64,000 nt of DNA from Streptomyces chartreusis NRRL 3882 (GTDB lineage Bacteria > Actinomycetota > Actinomycetes > Streptomycetales > Streptomycetaceae). Positions 41,998 through 50,980 of the stretch are shown in pieces (positions within the stretch are counted from its first letter, which is position 1; each line of letters opens with the position of its first letter). Location: positions 4,418,501-4,482,500 of the forward strand of contig NZ_LT963352.1 of NCBI RefSeq assembly GCF_900236475.1, written 5' to 3'. The position numbers and the translations under genes were made by a program. Under the pieces are notes generated by a model, which was given only the letters and a program-made list of their open reading frames with translations, ran no database searches and was not told the origin of the DNA.

Positions 41998-42795
41998 TCA
42001 GGGCCTGCGAGGTGGCTGGAGTCCCAGCACCCGGTCCTTCAGCGCCGGGAACTGCTCCCGCGTCGCCGCGACCTTCCCCGGGTCGAACTCCACCGTCAGG
42101 ACCTCCTCGCCGGCGCCCGCCTCGGCCAGCACCTCGCCCCACGGGTCGACCACGATCGAGTGACCGGCCTGGGGAACTCCGGCGTGCGTCCCGGCCGTTC
42201 CACACGCGACGACGAACGACTGGTTCTCCACCGCCCGCGCCTGGGCCAGCAGCGTCCAGTGCGACCGGCGGCGCTCCGGCCAGCCCGCCGGGACCACGAG
42301 CGTCTCGGCACCGGCGTCGACGAGACCGCGGAAGAGTTCGGGGAAACGGAGGTCGTAACAGGTGCCGAGGCCCAGGGTGGTCGACGGCAGACGGACCGTC
42401 ACCAGCTCGGCCCCCGCGCCCATCAGCACGGCCTCGCCCTTGTCGAAGCCGAAGCGGTGGATCTTGCGGTAGGCGGCGGCGAGGTCGCCGGAGGGGGAGA
42501 AGACGAGGGAGGTGTTGTACAGGGGACCCTCCGGGTCACGCTCCGGGATGGAGCCCGCGTGCAGCCACACCCCCGCGTCGCTCGCGGCCTTCGCCATCGC
42601 CTCGTGGGTCGGCCCTTCGAGCGGCTCGGCCTCCTGCCCGAAGTCCTGATAGGCGAAGGCACCCGTGGTCCACAGCTCCGGCAGGACGACGAGATCGGCC
42701 CCGGCCTGGTCCCGGACCATCGAGGCCACCCGTCGGCGGCGCGATTCGACCGATTCGCCCTCGTCTACGGCGATCTGGATCACAGAGGCGCGCAC
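41998..42795 (-). CDS. carbon-nitrogen hydrolase (omega-amidase-like nitrilase superfamily)
   Basis: 265 aa from GTG 42795 after AGGACGG; the longer frame is unsupported. The Glu-Lys-Cys triad of the nitrilase superfamily is complete: Glu in VVLPELWTTGAF, Lys in 'AYRKIHRFGFDKGEAVL', Cys in LGTCYDLRFPELFR. The segment 'GHSIVVDPWGEVLAEAG' follows. Size and motifs fit the omega-amidase or deaminated-glutathione amidase branch, which removes side products such as 2-oxoglutaramate. It is divergent from the mycothiol-dependent isomerase-family gene. Confidence 0.92.
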   Translation of the reverse strand: MRASVIQIAVDEGESVESRRRRVASMVRDQAGADLVVLPELWTTGAFAYQDFGQEAEPLEGPTHEAMAKAASDAGVWLHAGSIPERDPEGPLYNTSLVFSPSGDLAAAYRKIHRFGFDKGEAVLMGAGAELVTVRLPSTTLGLGTCYDLRFPELFRGLVDAGAETLVVPAGWPERRRSHWTLLAQARAVENQSFVVACGTAGTHAGVPQAGHSIVVDPWGEVLAEAGAGEEVLTVEFDPGKVAATREQFPALKDRVLGLQPPRRP

Positions 42796-42988
42796 ACTAC
42801 CACCGTCCTGGCATTCGACCCGTCCACAAGGGCTTCCCCACGGGCCTACGATCGTCACACGAAAGCACTGCCCGGGTGCCTCACAGCAGCGTAACTTAGC
42901 TGCCAAGACACCCGCCGACAGCCGCCACCTCCCACTGGCAACGCCGCCACCACCTGCCCGTGCACCGACCGCCGAGGGGTCCCGTTCC

Positions 42989-43813
42989 GTGAGTCTGCAT
43001 CCCACCCTCCAGCCCTACGCCGACGCCTGGACCCACTCCATCGAAGCGATATCCGAGCTGCTCCAGCCGCTCGCGGAGGCCGAGTGGAACCGGCGGACGC
43101 CGTGCCCCGGGTGGTCGGTGCGGGACGTGGTCTCCCATGTCATCGGCCTGGACTGCGAGATGCTCGGCGACCCGCGGCCCATCCACACGCTGCCGCGCGA
43201 CCTCTTCCACGTGACGAACGACCACCAGCGCTACATGGAGATGCAGGTCGACGTCCGCCGTCACCACACGGCGCCGGAGATGACCTCCGAGCTGGAGTAC
43301 GTGATCATCCGCCGCAACCGGCAGCTGCGCAACGAGTCGCGCGACCCGGGCACGAAGGTGCGCGGCCCGCTCGGCACGGAACTCACCCTCGAGGAGTCCA
43401 TGCGCCGGCACGCCTTCGACGTGTGGGTGCACGAGCAGGACCTGCGCACGGCCCTCGGCCGGCCCGGCAACCTCGACTCCCCCGGCGCGCACGTCGCCCG
43501 TGACGTGCTGCTCGGCGAACTCCCGCGCGTGGTCGCCGAGGACGCGCAGGCACCACGCAGCTCGGCCGTCGTCTTCGACGTCCACGGCCCCGTCGAGTTC
43601 CTGCGCACGATCCGCGTCGACATCCAGGGCCGCGGCACCCTCGAAACGGCCCCCGCCCTCGGCCCGGCCGCCACCCTCACCCTCGACTGGGAGACGTACG
43701 TCCGCCTGGCCTGCGGCCGCGTGACGCCCGAGTCGGTGACCGACAGGGTGAAGTCGGAAGGCGACCCGGACCTGACGGCGGCGATCCTGAGCAACTTCAC
43801 AGTGACGCAGTAG
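42989..43813 (+). CDS. maleylpyruvate isomerase-family, mycothiol-dependent (DinB-like) protein
   Basis: 274 aa from GTG 42989, 8 nt after GAGGGGT; upstream in-frame sequence is not coding-like. The N-terminal four-helix DinB-like domain carries 'RRTPCPGWSVRDVVSHVIGLDCEM', with the His used for zinc. 'RRHAFDVWVHEQDLRTALGRPGNLDSPGA' supplies the further His pair. A C-terminal domain of the MDMPI type follows. The family uses mycothiol as cofactor in isomerisation or detoxification. The substrate is unknown. Confidence 0.88.
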   Translation: MSLHPTLQPYADAWTHSIEAISELLQPLAEAEWNRRTPCPGWSVRDVVSHVIGLDCEMLGDPRPIHTLPRDLFHVTNDHQRYMEMQVDVRRHHTAPEMTSELEYVIIRRNRQLRNESRDPGTKVRGPLGTELTLEESMRRHAFDVWVHEQDLRTALGRPGNLDSPGAHVARDVLLGELPRVVAEDAQAPRSSAVVFDVHGPVEFLRTIRVDIQGRGTLETAPALGPAATLTLDWETYVRLACGRVTPESVTDRVKSEGDPDLTAAILSNFTVTQ

Positions 43814-43855
43814 CTGCTCAGCCGCGGCCGCCGATCCCGCTCAGCTGCGGGCAGT

Positions 43856-43876
43856 CGTGCCGCTCGGGGCGGCACG
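43856..43876 (+). terminator. short hairpin after the isomerase-family gene
   Basis: CGTGCCGC (43856-43863) pairs with GCGGCACG (43869-43876), 5-nt loop, 43 nt past the stop at 43813. Confidence 0.55.
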
Positions 43877-43994
43877 GGTGGGCGCAGCGGCACCCCGCTC
43901 CGCCGGGCTGCGCACCCACCCGGCCCCGGCACCGACGTGCAGTACCGGAAAACCCCATGCCGCTGCCCCGCTCCCCGCCGTAGCGTCCCCGAGC

Positions 43995-44735
43995 ATGACA
44001 ACCCCACCCCGCCACACCCGCCTCACCTTCCACGGCCCGTTGTCCGAGGCCCGGGCAGATCAGCTCGTGGCGCGCCTCGCCCGCAACGCCCCCGCAACCG
44101 TCCTGGACATCGGCTGCGGCTGGGGCGAACTCATGCTGCGCCTCCTGACGGCCCTGCCGGAGGCAACGGGCACCGGCATCGACATCAACGCCGAGGACCT
44201 GGCCCGAGGGCAGAGAGCCGCCGAGGAACGCGGACTGGCACCCCGGGCCCGCTTCCTCGAGGAATCCGCCACCGGCACCTCGCACGGCCCCGCCGACCTC
44301 GTCCTGTGCGTGGGCGCGAGCCAAGCCCTCAGCGGCGAACTCCCCGCGGCCCTCGAAGAACTACGCGGCCTCGTCTCCGACCACGGCCGCGTCCTGCTCG
44401 GCGAAGGGTTCTGGCAGCGCACCCCGACTCCCGCCGAACTGTCCCGCATGTGGCCGGACGCCGCCGTCACCGACCACCCCGACCTCGCCACCCTCGTCGG
44501 CCTGGCCATCGAGGCCGGGTTCAGACCGGAATGGACACAGACCGCGAGCCTCGACGAGTGGGAGGAGTTCGAGTCGGCGTACCTGGCGGACACCGAGGTG
44601 TGGCTCGCCCAGCACCCCGGCCACCCGCTGGCCGCCGAGACCCGGGAGCGCGCCGACCGCCACCGAACCGCCTGGCTCACCTACCGCGGCGTCCTCGGGC
44701 TCGCGTACCTCACCCTCGTACCGGTGGCCCGGTGA
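43995..44735 (+). CDS. class I SAM-dependent methyltransferase
   Basis: 246 aa. The SAM-binding motif I is TVLDIGCGWGELMLRLL, followed by 'GTGIDINAEDLARGQRAAEERGL' (acidic ribose-binding residue) and 'DLVLCVGASQAL', then 'LRGLVSDHGRVLLGEGFWQ'. It is a Rossmann methyltransferase of the ubiquinone/menaquinone-like type; the acceptor is unknown. It is convergent with the MFS gene only 4 bp away, so transcription may read into it. Confidence 0.9.
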   Translation: MTTPPRHTRLTFHGPLSEARADQLVARLARNAPATVLDIGCGWGELMLRLLTALPEATGTGIDINAEDLARGQRAAEERGLAPRARFLEESATGTSHGPADLVLCVGASQALSGELPAALEELRGLVSDHGRVLLGEGFWQRTPTPAELSRMWPDAAVTDHPDLATLVGLAIEAGFRPEWTQTASLDEWEEFESAYLADTEVWLAQHPGHPLAAETRERADRHRTAWLTYRGVLGLAYLTLVPVAR

Positions 44736-44739
44736 CCGC

Positions 44740-46053
44740 CTACGCGGGCACGTGCACCGTCTCCACCCGGCTCGCCACCAGCCGTTCCCGCTCGCGCCGG
44801 GCCGCCTGCTTCCGCAGCCGCAGGATCTGCGTGACCCCGAGCGTCTGGAGGACGAACACCACCGAGAAGGCCACGGTGTAGTCGTCGCCGGTGGCGTCCA
44901 GCAGCACCCCGACCGCGAACAGCGTGGTCATGGAGGCCACGAAGCCGCCCATGTTGGTGATGCCGGAGGCCGTGCCCTGCCGCTCGGGCGGATTCGCCGG
45001 ACGGGCGAAGTCGAAGCCGATCATCGACGCGGGCCCGCATGCCCCGAGCACCGAGCACAGCACGATCAGCAGCCACATCGGGGCGTGCGGGCCGGGGTAG
45101 GCCAGCGTCGCCGCCCACAGGGCCGCCGTCGTCCCGACCGTGCCGAGCGCGAGCGGCAGCCGTGCCCCGTGGTGCCGGGCGACGATCTGCCCGTAGACCA
45201 GGCCGACGACCATGTTCGACAGCACGACCAGGGTGAGGAGCTCGCCGGCCGTGGCCCGGGACAGTCCCTGTGCCTCGACGAGGAACGGCAGGCCCCACAG
45301 CAGCAGGAACACCATCGCCGGGAACTGGGTCGTGAAGTGCACCCAGAGTCCGAGCCGCGTCCCCGGCTCCCGCCAGGCGGCGGCGATCTGCCGCCGTACG
45401 TAGGCCGCGCCCTGGTGCGGGAGCGGCTCCGGCTCGTGGCCCTCCGGGTGGTCCTTCAGGAACAGCAGCACCAGGACGAACACCACGGCCCCGGCGACCG
45501 CGCTGCCCGCGAAGGCCGGCGTCCAGCCGATGCCGTGCAGCAGCCGGGCGAGGACGAGCGTGGAGACGAGGTTGCCCGCCATGCCCACCAACCCCGCGAA
45601 CTGGGCGACGAGCGGCCCGCGCCGGGCCGGGAACCACCGGCTGCCCAGCCGCAGCACGCTGATGAACGTCAGCGCGTCACCGCAGCCGAGCAGCGCCCGG
45701 GAGGCGAGCGCCATGCCGTACGAGGGGGAGAACGCGAAGCCCAGCTGCCCGGCCGTGAACAGCACCGCCCCGAGGGCCAGGACCTTCTTGGTGCCGAGCC
45801 GGTCGACGAGCAGGCCGACGGGTATCTGCATGCCCGCGTAGACCAGCAGCTGCAGGATGGAGAACGTGGAGAGCGCGGAGGCGTTGACGTGGAAGCGGTC
45901 GGCCGCGTCGAGCCCGGCCACGCCCAGGGACGTGCGGAAGATGACCGCGACGAAGTAGACCGAGACGCCGATGCCCCAGACGGCCAGGGCCCGCCGGCCG
46001 CCTGGGGGCGCCCCCTCTGGGGGAGGATCGTTCGGCAGCGTGGTGGAGCTCAT
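44740..46053 (-). CDS. MFS transporter
   Basis: 437 aa from ATG 46053 after GGGGGGAGG; 12 TM segments. 'GMQIPVGLLVDRLGTKKVLALGAVLFTAGQ' (motif A), 'ASRALLGCGDALTFISVLRLGSRWF' and the loop 'HPEGHEPEPLPHQG' are visible. It resembles MFS carriers of the nitrate/sulfonate-like or hexuronate-like group, but no substrate can be named. It is encoded 4 nt inside the end of the upstream GntR gene, so regulator and carrier are one operon. Confidence 0.88.
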   Translation of the reverse strand: MSSTTLPNDPPPEGAPPGGRRALAVWGIGVSVYFVAVIFRTSLGVAGLDAADRFHVNASALSTFSILQLLVYAGMQIPVGLLVDRLGTKKVLALGAVLFTAGQLGFAFSPSYGMALASRALLGCGDALTFISVLRLGSRWFPARRGPLVAQFAGLVGMAGNLVSTLVLARLLHGIGWTPAFAGSAVAGAVVFVLVLLFLKDHPEGHEPEPLPHQGAAYVRRQIAAAWREPGTRLGLWVHFTTQFPAMVFLLLWGLPFLVEAQGLSRATAGELLTLVVLSNMVVGLVYGQIVARHHGARLPLALGTVGTTAALWAATLAYPGPHAPMWLLIVLCSVLGACGPASMIGFDFARPANPPERQGTASGITNMGGFVASMTTLFAVGVLLDATGDDYTVAFSVVFVLQTLGVTQILRLRKQAARRERERLVASRVETVHVPA

Positions 46054-46700
46054 CGGACCTCCCCCCGGGCCAGGTGCGAGAACCAGCTGACGTGCCGGTG
46101 GACCAGCCCGACGGCCGCCTCGGCGTCCCCGGCGCGCAGCGCGTCGAGGATCTCCTCGTGCTCGGCGAGGGTCTTGGCGATCCGGTCGGGGTGGGAGTGC
46201 ATGACGGCGACGCCCATCCGCAACTGGCGGTCGCGCAGCTGGTCGTAGAGCCGGGAGAGGATCTCGTTGCCGCCGCTGCGGACGATCTCGGCGTGGAAGC
46301 AGCGGTCGGTGACGGCGGCTCCGGCGAGGTCTCCGGCGGCGGCCTGCTTCTTCTGCCGGGCCAGCAGCTCCTCCAGGCGCTCGATGAGCCCGGCGGGCGC
46401 GGGCACCGCCTTGCGCGCCGCGTGCTCCTCGACGAGCAGCCGCGTCTCGACGACGTCGGCGATCTCCTGGGCGGAGACCGGCAGGACGAGGGCGCCCTTC
46501 TTCGGGTAGAGCCGGATCAGCCCCTCGGCCTCCAGCCGGAGCAGCGCCTCGCGCACCGGCGTGCGCGAGACCCCCACGGCCTCGGCGAGCTCGCCCTCGG
46601 TGAGCAGGGTCCCGCCCTCGTAACGGCGCTCCAGGACACCCTGTTTGACGTGGGTGTAGACGCGGTCGGCGGCGGGCGGTTGCTTCACGGCCAGGGTCAT
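46050..46700 (-). CDS. GntR-family regulator, FCD (FadR-like) subgroup
   Basis: 216 aa from ATG 46700; the longer frame begins with Cys-rich non-coding-like sequence. The winged helix spans about 12-75 ('GTLLTEGELAEAVGVSRTPVREALLRLEAEGLIRLYPKKGALV' by parts). The all-helical FCD domain spans about 85-210 with the usual metal-site residues Asp/His ('VTDRCFHAEIVRSGGN', 'EHEEILDALRAGD', 'GLVHRHVSWF'). It controls transport of organic acids in many bacteria. It likely regulates the MFS gene with which it overlaps. The palindrome GGATGCATCC at 46733-46742 is a candidate self-operator. Confidence 0.92.
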   Translation of the reverse strand: MTLAVKQPPAADRVYTHVKQGVLERRYEGGTLLTEGELAEAVGVSRTPVREALLRLEAEGLIRLYPKKGALVLPVSAQEIADVVETRLLVEEHAARKAVPAPAGLIERLEELLARQKKQAAAGDLAGAAVTDRCFHAEIVRSGGNEILSRLYDQLRDRQLRMGVAVMHSHPDRIAKTLAEHEEILDALRAGDAEAAVGLVHRHVSWFSHLARGEVR

Positions 46701-46908
46701 GCCGACAGCATAGATACAACAGGTACCCATGGATGCATCCGTCCAGTATGCGGACGTGAATGTCACACATCTGTGGCAAAGGGCGGGTCCCCCTCGGCAA
46801 CGGCACAACCTCATGTGCTAGTTACGAGTCAGACACGTGCGGCCCCTTTCCCCTCGTCCTCAATTCGGCCGCACGCCTGGGGCATTCAACGCAATCGGGG
46901 TACTTCAC

Positions 46909-47808
46909 TTGATAACCGGCATTAAGGGCACCCGTCTCCGCAGAGCCGCGGCCGTCGCCGTCACCACCGGCGCCATGCTCGCGACCGGAGCCCTCACCGT
47001 TGCGCCGGCGCAGGCCGCCACGGCGCCCACGATCGCCGCCAAGGGCGGCTACGTGATGAACAACGCGACCGGCAAGTCGCTCTACACCAAGGCTGCCGAC
47101 ACGCGCCGCTCCACCGGCTCGACCACCAAGATCATGACCGCCCTGGTGGTGCTGAAGCAGCCGAACCTCAACCTGGACAGCAAGGTCACGATCCAGAAGG
47201 CGTACAGCGACTACATCGTCGACAACAACTGGGCGTCGAACGCCAAGCTGATCGTCGGCGACAAGGTCACCGTCCGCCAGCTGCTGTACGGGCTGATGCT
47301 GCCGTCCGGCTGCGACGCGGCGTACGCGCTCGCCGACAAGTTCGGCTCGGGCTCGACGCGGGCGGCGCGCGTGAAGTCGTTCATCGGCAAGATGAACACC
47401 ACCGCCAAGGACCTGGGTCTGAAGAACACCCACTTCGACTCGTTCGACGGCATCGGCAAGGGCAGCAACTACTCCACGCCGCGCGACCTGACGAAGATCG
47501 CCAGCAGCGCCATGAAGAACTCCACGTTCCGCACGGTCGTCAAGACGAAGAAGTACACGGCGAAGACGACCACCAAGTCCGGCGGCACGCGGACGATGGC
47601 GCCGTGGGAGAACACCAACCCGCTGCTCGCGAGCTACACCGGCGCGATCGGCGTGAAGACCGGTTCCGGCCCGGAGGCCAAGTACTGCCTGGTCTTCGCC
47701 GCCACCCGGAACGGCAAGACGGTCATCGGCACGGTCCTCGCCTCGACCAACGCGACCACGCGGAAGTCGGACGCGACGAAGCTGCTGAACTACGGCTTCG
47801 CGAAGTAG
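46909..47808 (+). CDS. dacA: D-alanyl-D-alanine carboxypeptidase (S. K15-type, PBP5 family)
   Basis: 299 aa from TTG 46909 after CGGGG; a longer frame from 46837 lacks a signal-like start. A Sec signal peptide (KGTRLRR, hydrophobic core, AQAA) is followed by the S11 domain. The active-site set is Ser-x-x-Lys in STTKIMTAL, Ser-Gly-Cys in LPSGCDAAY (instead of SGN) and Lys-Thr-Gly in IGVKTGSG. Ser-Gly-Cys is the known arrangement of the Streptomyces K15 DD-transpeptidase. It trims or cross-links peptidoglycan stem peptides outside the membrane and binds penicillin. There is no C-terminal anchor. A strong hairpin follows. Confidence 0.94.
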   Translation: MITGIKGTRLRRAAAVAVTTGAMLATGALTVAPAQAATAPTIAAKGGYVMNNATGKSLYTKAADTRRSTGSTTKIMTALVVLKQPNLNLDSKVTIQKAYSDYIVDNNWASNAKLIVGDKVTVRQLLYGLMLPSGCDAAYALADKFGSGSTRAARVKSFIGKMNTTAKDLGLKNTHFDSFDGIGKGSNYSTPRDLTKIASSAMKNSTFRTVVKTKKYTAKTTTKSGGTRTMAPWENTNPLLASYTGAIGVKTGSGPEAKYCLVFAATRNGKTVIGTVLASTNATTRKSDATKLLNYGFAK

Positions 47809-47837
47809 CAGCGGGAGAAGCAGGACGGGCACCACGA

Positions 47838-47874
47838 AAGGGGGGCTCACCGCCGTCGGCGGTGAGCCCCCCTT
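47838..47874. terminator. strong bidirectional hairpin after dacA
   Basis: AAGGGGGGCTCACCGCC (47838-47854) pairs perfectly with GGCGGTGAGCCCCCCTT (47858-47874), 17 bp with a 3-nt loop. It lies between dacA and the convergent gene ending at 47901, so it serves both. Confidence 0.93.
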
Positions 47875-47900
47875 CGCTCGCCTTCGCTCGCCTTCGCTCG
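47871..47900. repeat. three exact 10-bp tandem repeats
   Basis: CCTTCGCTCG occurs three times head to tail (47871-47880, 47881-47890, 47891-47900), directly between the hairpin and the stop codon of the convergent gene. It is probably a slippage product in untranslated sequence. Confidence 0.85.
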
Positions 47901-48749
47901 TCACGCAGCGGTGCGCTGACGGCGCTCCAGCGCCCGGGCCGCCTTGCGCCGGCCACCGGCCAGCACGTTCACCGGTGCGCCCGCACCGGCTCCCGGCTCC
48001 AGCTGCCAGCCCCGGACCCGCGCCGCGACCTGGGCCAGCCGCTTGTCTCCGGGCCGTACGTCGATGGAGAACAGGGACTCGTCGGGCGTGGGGTCGTCGC
48101 CGCCCCAGCGGACGACTCCGTCGAGTTCGGCGAGGATGTCGCGGATCACGACCTCCTGCTGTGGGAAGAAGCCGCCCCGGGCACCGCGCGGGTAGAAGCC
48201 CGGCCGGATCCGCACCGCCGTGCCGGACGCAAGGTTGGACTCCGGCCGGCCCTTGCCGACGTTTGACGGGTCGTGCCAGCCGACGACGTCGCCCCGGCGC
48301 AGGGTGTCGACCTCGTAGTGGAACCGGCGCACCAGGTGGACGAGGACGGTCTCGACGTCGCCCATGCGGACGGCGATGCCCTTGAGCGGGGTGCCGGGCA
48401 CGGGGCGGGTGTAGACGGTGCCGCCGTCGTCCGCGACGTTCTCCATCTCCCAGCCGTTGCGGGAGCGCGAACCGGCCAGCACGCGCTGGGTCCGGTCCTG
48501 CGCGCTGCGCAGGGCGTCCCGTACGCGGCCCGGAATGGGGTTGCGCGCGTCGGCGTACGCCTGTGACAGGAAGTGCGAGACGGGCAGGGCGGCGACGCCC
48601 ACGGCACCGCCGACGGCGGCGACACGGCCGAGCAGGGCGCGGCGGGACAGACCGCGGCGATGCGCGGCGGCCGGTCCGGACCGTCTGCGGGTGAGACGGG
48701 GAATGTGGGGGAGGTTGAGGTTCAACGGGCTCTCATTCCAGCGATTCAC
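47901..48749 (-). CDS. Tat-exported protein, possible peptidoglycan-acting (M15-like) fold
   Basis: 282 aa from GTG 48749, overlapping the upstream gene stop by 4 nt (GTGA), which decides the start. The N-terminus is a long Tat signal (RRGLSRRALLGRVAAVGG). The body ends with 'VRWGGDDPTPDESLFSIDVRPGDKRLAQVAARVRG', which recalls the C-terminal part of M15 peptidases (endolysin or VanY-like, WGG...H-F), but the zinc His is not evident. A catalytic role is therefore doubtful. Co-transcription with the DUF1906/peptidoglycan-binding gene supports a cell-wall role. The identity is uncertain. Confidence 0.75.
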   Translation of the reverse strand: MNRWNESPLNLNLPHIPRLTRRRSGPAAAHRRGLSRRALLGRVAAVGGAVGVAALPVSHFLSQAYADARNPIPGRVRDALRSAQDRTQRVLAGSRSRNGWEMENVADDGGTVYTRPVPGTPLKGIAVRMGDVETVLVHLVRRFHYEVDTLRRGDVVGWHDPSNVGKGRPESNLASGTAVRIRPGFYPRGARGGFFPQQEVVIRDILAELDGVVRWGGDDPTPDESLFSIDVRPGDKRLAQVAARVRGWQLEPGAGAGAPVNVLAGGRRKAARALERRQRTAA

Positions 48750-50980
48750 GCGTTGCGGGCGATGCTGTTGTACTTCTCGAAGATCTGGTAGACGGCCAGG
48801 CTCTGGTGGGTCTGCGCCTCCACGTCGGGGTCCCAGGCCCGGTAGCGGCGCAGCAGCTCGGTGATCTCGAACTCGGCGAGGTCCAGGCGCATGGACCTCG
48901 GGGTGGTGACCCGGTCGCCGGGCGGCAGCTGACCGCCCGGCCTGCCGCGGACGCCCCACAGGTGGACCAGGGCCGCCGTGCGCACGCTGAACGCGTTGTC
49001 CTTGCTCAGCTGCTGCCACACGGACCACAGGTCGGCGTCCTTGGCCGGGTCGCGGTGGTCGCCGGTGGTGTAGCCCCAGCCGATGCAGTGGTTCCAGGCC
49101 TGGATGGCGTCGGAGCCGCTGATCTGCCCGATGCCGGTGTGCGAGTCCCTGACCTGCCCGGAGCCCGTCAGGTGGTGGTCGGCCACCTGCTGGTCCGTGG
49201 CCTGGTCGGCGAGGCTGTAGTCGCGCATCGCCCAGTAGACGGCCGTCTGGATCAGCGCCTTGCGCATCTGGTACGTGTTGGACAGCTCGGTGATCAGCCC
49301 GTCCTGGTCCTGGATCGCCTCGACCGCCTGGGCGTTGGTGTAGAGCCTCGCGTCACTGCCGACGCCGCCCAGGTCCGGGCGTCCGATCGACCGCATGTAG
49401 CGCGCGAGGTCGGCCCGCAGCGCCGGCACCTGGCGTTCGTCGAGGGCGACGTCCGGGACGGCGGGCCGCGGCCGGTTGAACGAGCCCTGCCCGGTGTCGC
49501 GGCCCGAGGCGATGTCGACGTCGACCTCCAGCTGTCCGTCGCCCGAGCCGAGGGTGCGGATGACGAACTGGTCGTAGGCCCAGTCCTTCGGCAGCGGGCG
49601 CCCGGCGTTGCCGTCGAAGCCCGGGGACATGTCGGCCACGAAGCTCGCCGTCGAGTAGCCCGCCGCGCCGACCTGCGCGCAGACGTTGCGGGAGCCGTAG
49701 ACCCCGATCTCGTACGGGTGGCCGGAGTCCGCCATCGCCTCCTTGATGCCCTTGAAGTGGGGCAGGACGCTCGCGGTGATCTCGGCGTCGATCGCGTCGA
49801 AGTCGACGGCGAAGAAGATCCGGGTCCCCCTCTTGAAGCCGTGGTCGAGGGCGGCGTTGACCGCCGCGTATCCAGCCGTCCGCCCGGCGACGTAGTCGAA
49901 GTCCGAGGCGTCGTTGTCGACCGTCTGGTAGATCGGGAAGCAGCGCAGGCCGTGCTGGGCGATGACCTGCAACTCGCCCGGCTGGATGGCCTTCTCCGGC
50001 AGGGAGGTGGCGCTCGGGTTGGTGAGGTAGCGGCCCACGTACGTGATACCGGCGGCCTTGAGCGTCGCCGCCCGCGCCGGGGTGACCTCGGAGACGGTGT
50101 CGCAGGCCTTGCCCTGGCGCGACTGGTCGCCGTAGGACGCCAGGAGGGAGGCGAAGGTGGAGAAGTCGCCCTCGCCCGTTGCCGGGAGAGCGACGAAGGT
50201 CTGGAAGGAGCGGACCGCCGCGGCGAGGTAGGCGTCGAAGGTGTCGGTGAGGGCGACGGGCCGCCGGTTCACGACCATCCCGGCGGAGAACAGCTGGACG
50301 TAGACGCCCTTGTCGCCCTGCCGCACGGGGTGCGCCTTCAGGGCCGACTGGGTGCCGGGCCCGAAGTTGCCGTTCGCGGTGCCGTCGGCCATGCCGAGGT
50401 CGTACTGCGTGCCGAAGACCAGCGCCCGGGCCAGGTCCCGGGAGACGCGCCCGTCGCAGGCGATGACGAAGAAGTCCTGCCGGTTCAGGTAACGCCCGTT
50501 GAGCCACCGCTGCACCTCACGGACCTGCCGGGTGCCGGAGGTGTTGAGGACGTACGAGTCCATCGTGAGCAGCGCCTTGAACACCTTGGGCGTCAGATCG
50601 GGGCCGGGGAAGGCCTGTTCGACGCCCATGTCGGTCTTGAGCTTCGTGACGGCCGCCTCGACCCGCCCGCCGTACGTGCCGTCCAGGTCGCCGCCGTCGT
50701 AGCCCTTGCAGTACAGGCCGGACTGGATGATGCGGCAGAAGTCGGGGGAGGGGACGGTGTCCGCGTTCAGCTCGGGGTACTTGGCGGTCAGCGTCGAGAG
50801 CGTGGTGGGGCCGAAGTTGTCGGACAGTGCCGTGATGCCCAGCTCGTACTGGAGGGCACGGGTCAGGGCGTACAGGGTCGCCCAGTCGGTCTCGCCGGTT
50901 TCCTCCACGGTCGTACCGATGCGGCTGCCGTAGACGGAGTTCACGAATCTCTGGGCCCTGAGCACCATGGGGTCGCGCAT
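48746..50980 (-). CDS. peptidoglycan-binding + DUF1906 (glycoside hydrolase-like) multidomain protein
   Basis: 744 aa. Residues about 75-225 contain two peptidoglycan-binding-like helical repeats ('GDLDGTYGGRVEAAVTKLK', 'GTANGNFGPGTQSALKAH'). About 293-490 is a DUF1906/Rv2525c-like TIM-barrel glycosidase ('LKAAGITYVGRYLTNP', 'RIFFAVDFDAIDAEI', 'IGVYGSRNVCAQVG', 'YDQFVI'). About 500-744 is helical with 'RDSHTGIGQISGSDAIQAWNH', reminiscent of lysozyme-like folds. No Sec or Tat signal is visible at the N-terminus and no ribosome binding site supports the start, so export is unexplained. It is coupled to the Tat protein gene downstream (4-nt overlap). A secreted muralytic pair is inferred. Confidence 0.85.
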   Translation of the reverse strand: MRDPMVLRAQRFVNSVYGSRIGTTVEETGETDWATLYALTRALQYELGITALSDNFGPTTLSTLTAKYPELNADTVPSPDFCRIIQSGLYCKGYDGGDLDGTYGGRVEAAVTKLKTDMGVEQAFPGPDLTPKVFKALLTMDSYVLNTSGTRQVREVQRWLNGRYLNRQDFFVIACDGRVSRDLARALVFGTQYDLGMADGTANGNFGPGTQSALKAHPVRQGDKGVYVQLFSAGMVVNRRPVALTDTFDAYLAAAVRSFQTFVALPATGEGDFSTFASLLASYGDQSRQGKACDTVSEVTPARAATLKAAGITYVGRYLTNPSATSLPEKAIQPGELQVIAQHGLRCFPIYQTVDNDASDFDYVAGRTAGYAAVNAALDHGFKRGTRIFFAVDFDAIDAEITASVLPHFKGIKEAMADSGHPYEIGVYGSRNVCAQVGAAGYSTASFVADMSPGFDGNAGRPLPKDWAYDQFVIRTLGSGDGQLEVDVDIASGRDTGQGSFNRPRPAVPDVALDERQVPALRADLARYMRSIGRPDLGGVGSDARLYTNAQAVEAIQDQDGLITELSNTYQMRKALIQTAVYWAMRDYSLADQATDQQVADHHLTGSGQVRDSHTGIGQISGSDAIQAWNHCIGWGYTTGDHRDPAKDADLWSVWQQLSKDNAFSVRTAALVHLWGVRGRPGGQLPPGDRVTTPRSMRLDLAEFEITELLRRYRAWDPDVEAQTHQSLAVYQIFEKYNSIARNA

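Noticed and set aside
47871..47900. Short tandem repeat considered as CRISPR
   Set aside because: The units are 10 bp with no spacers.
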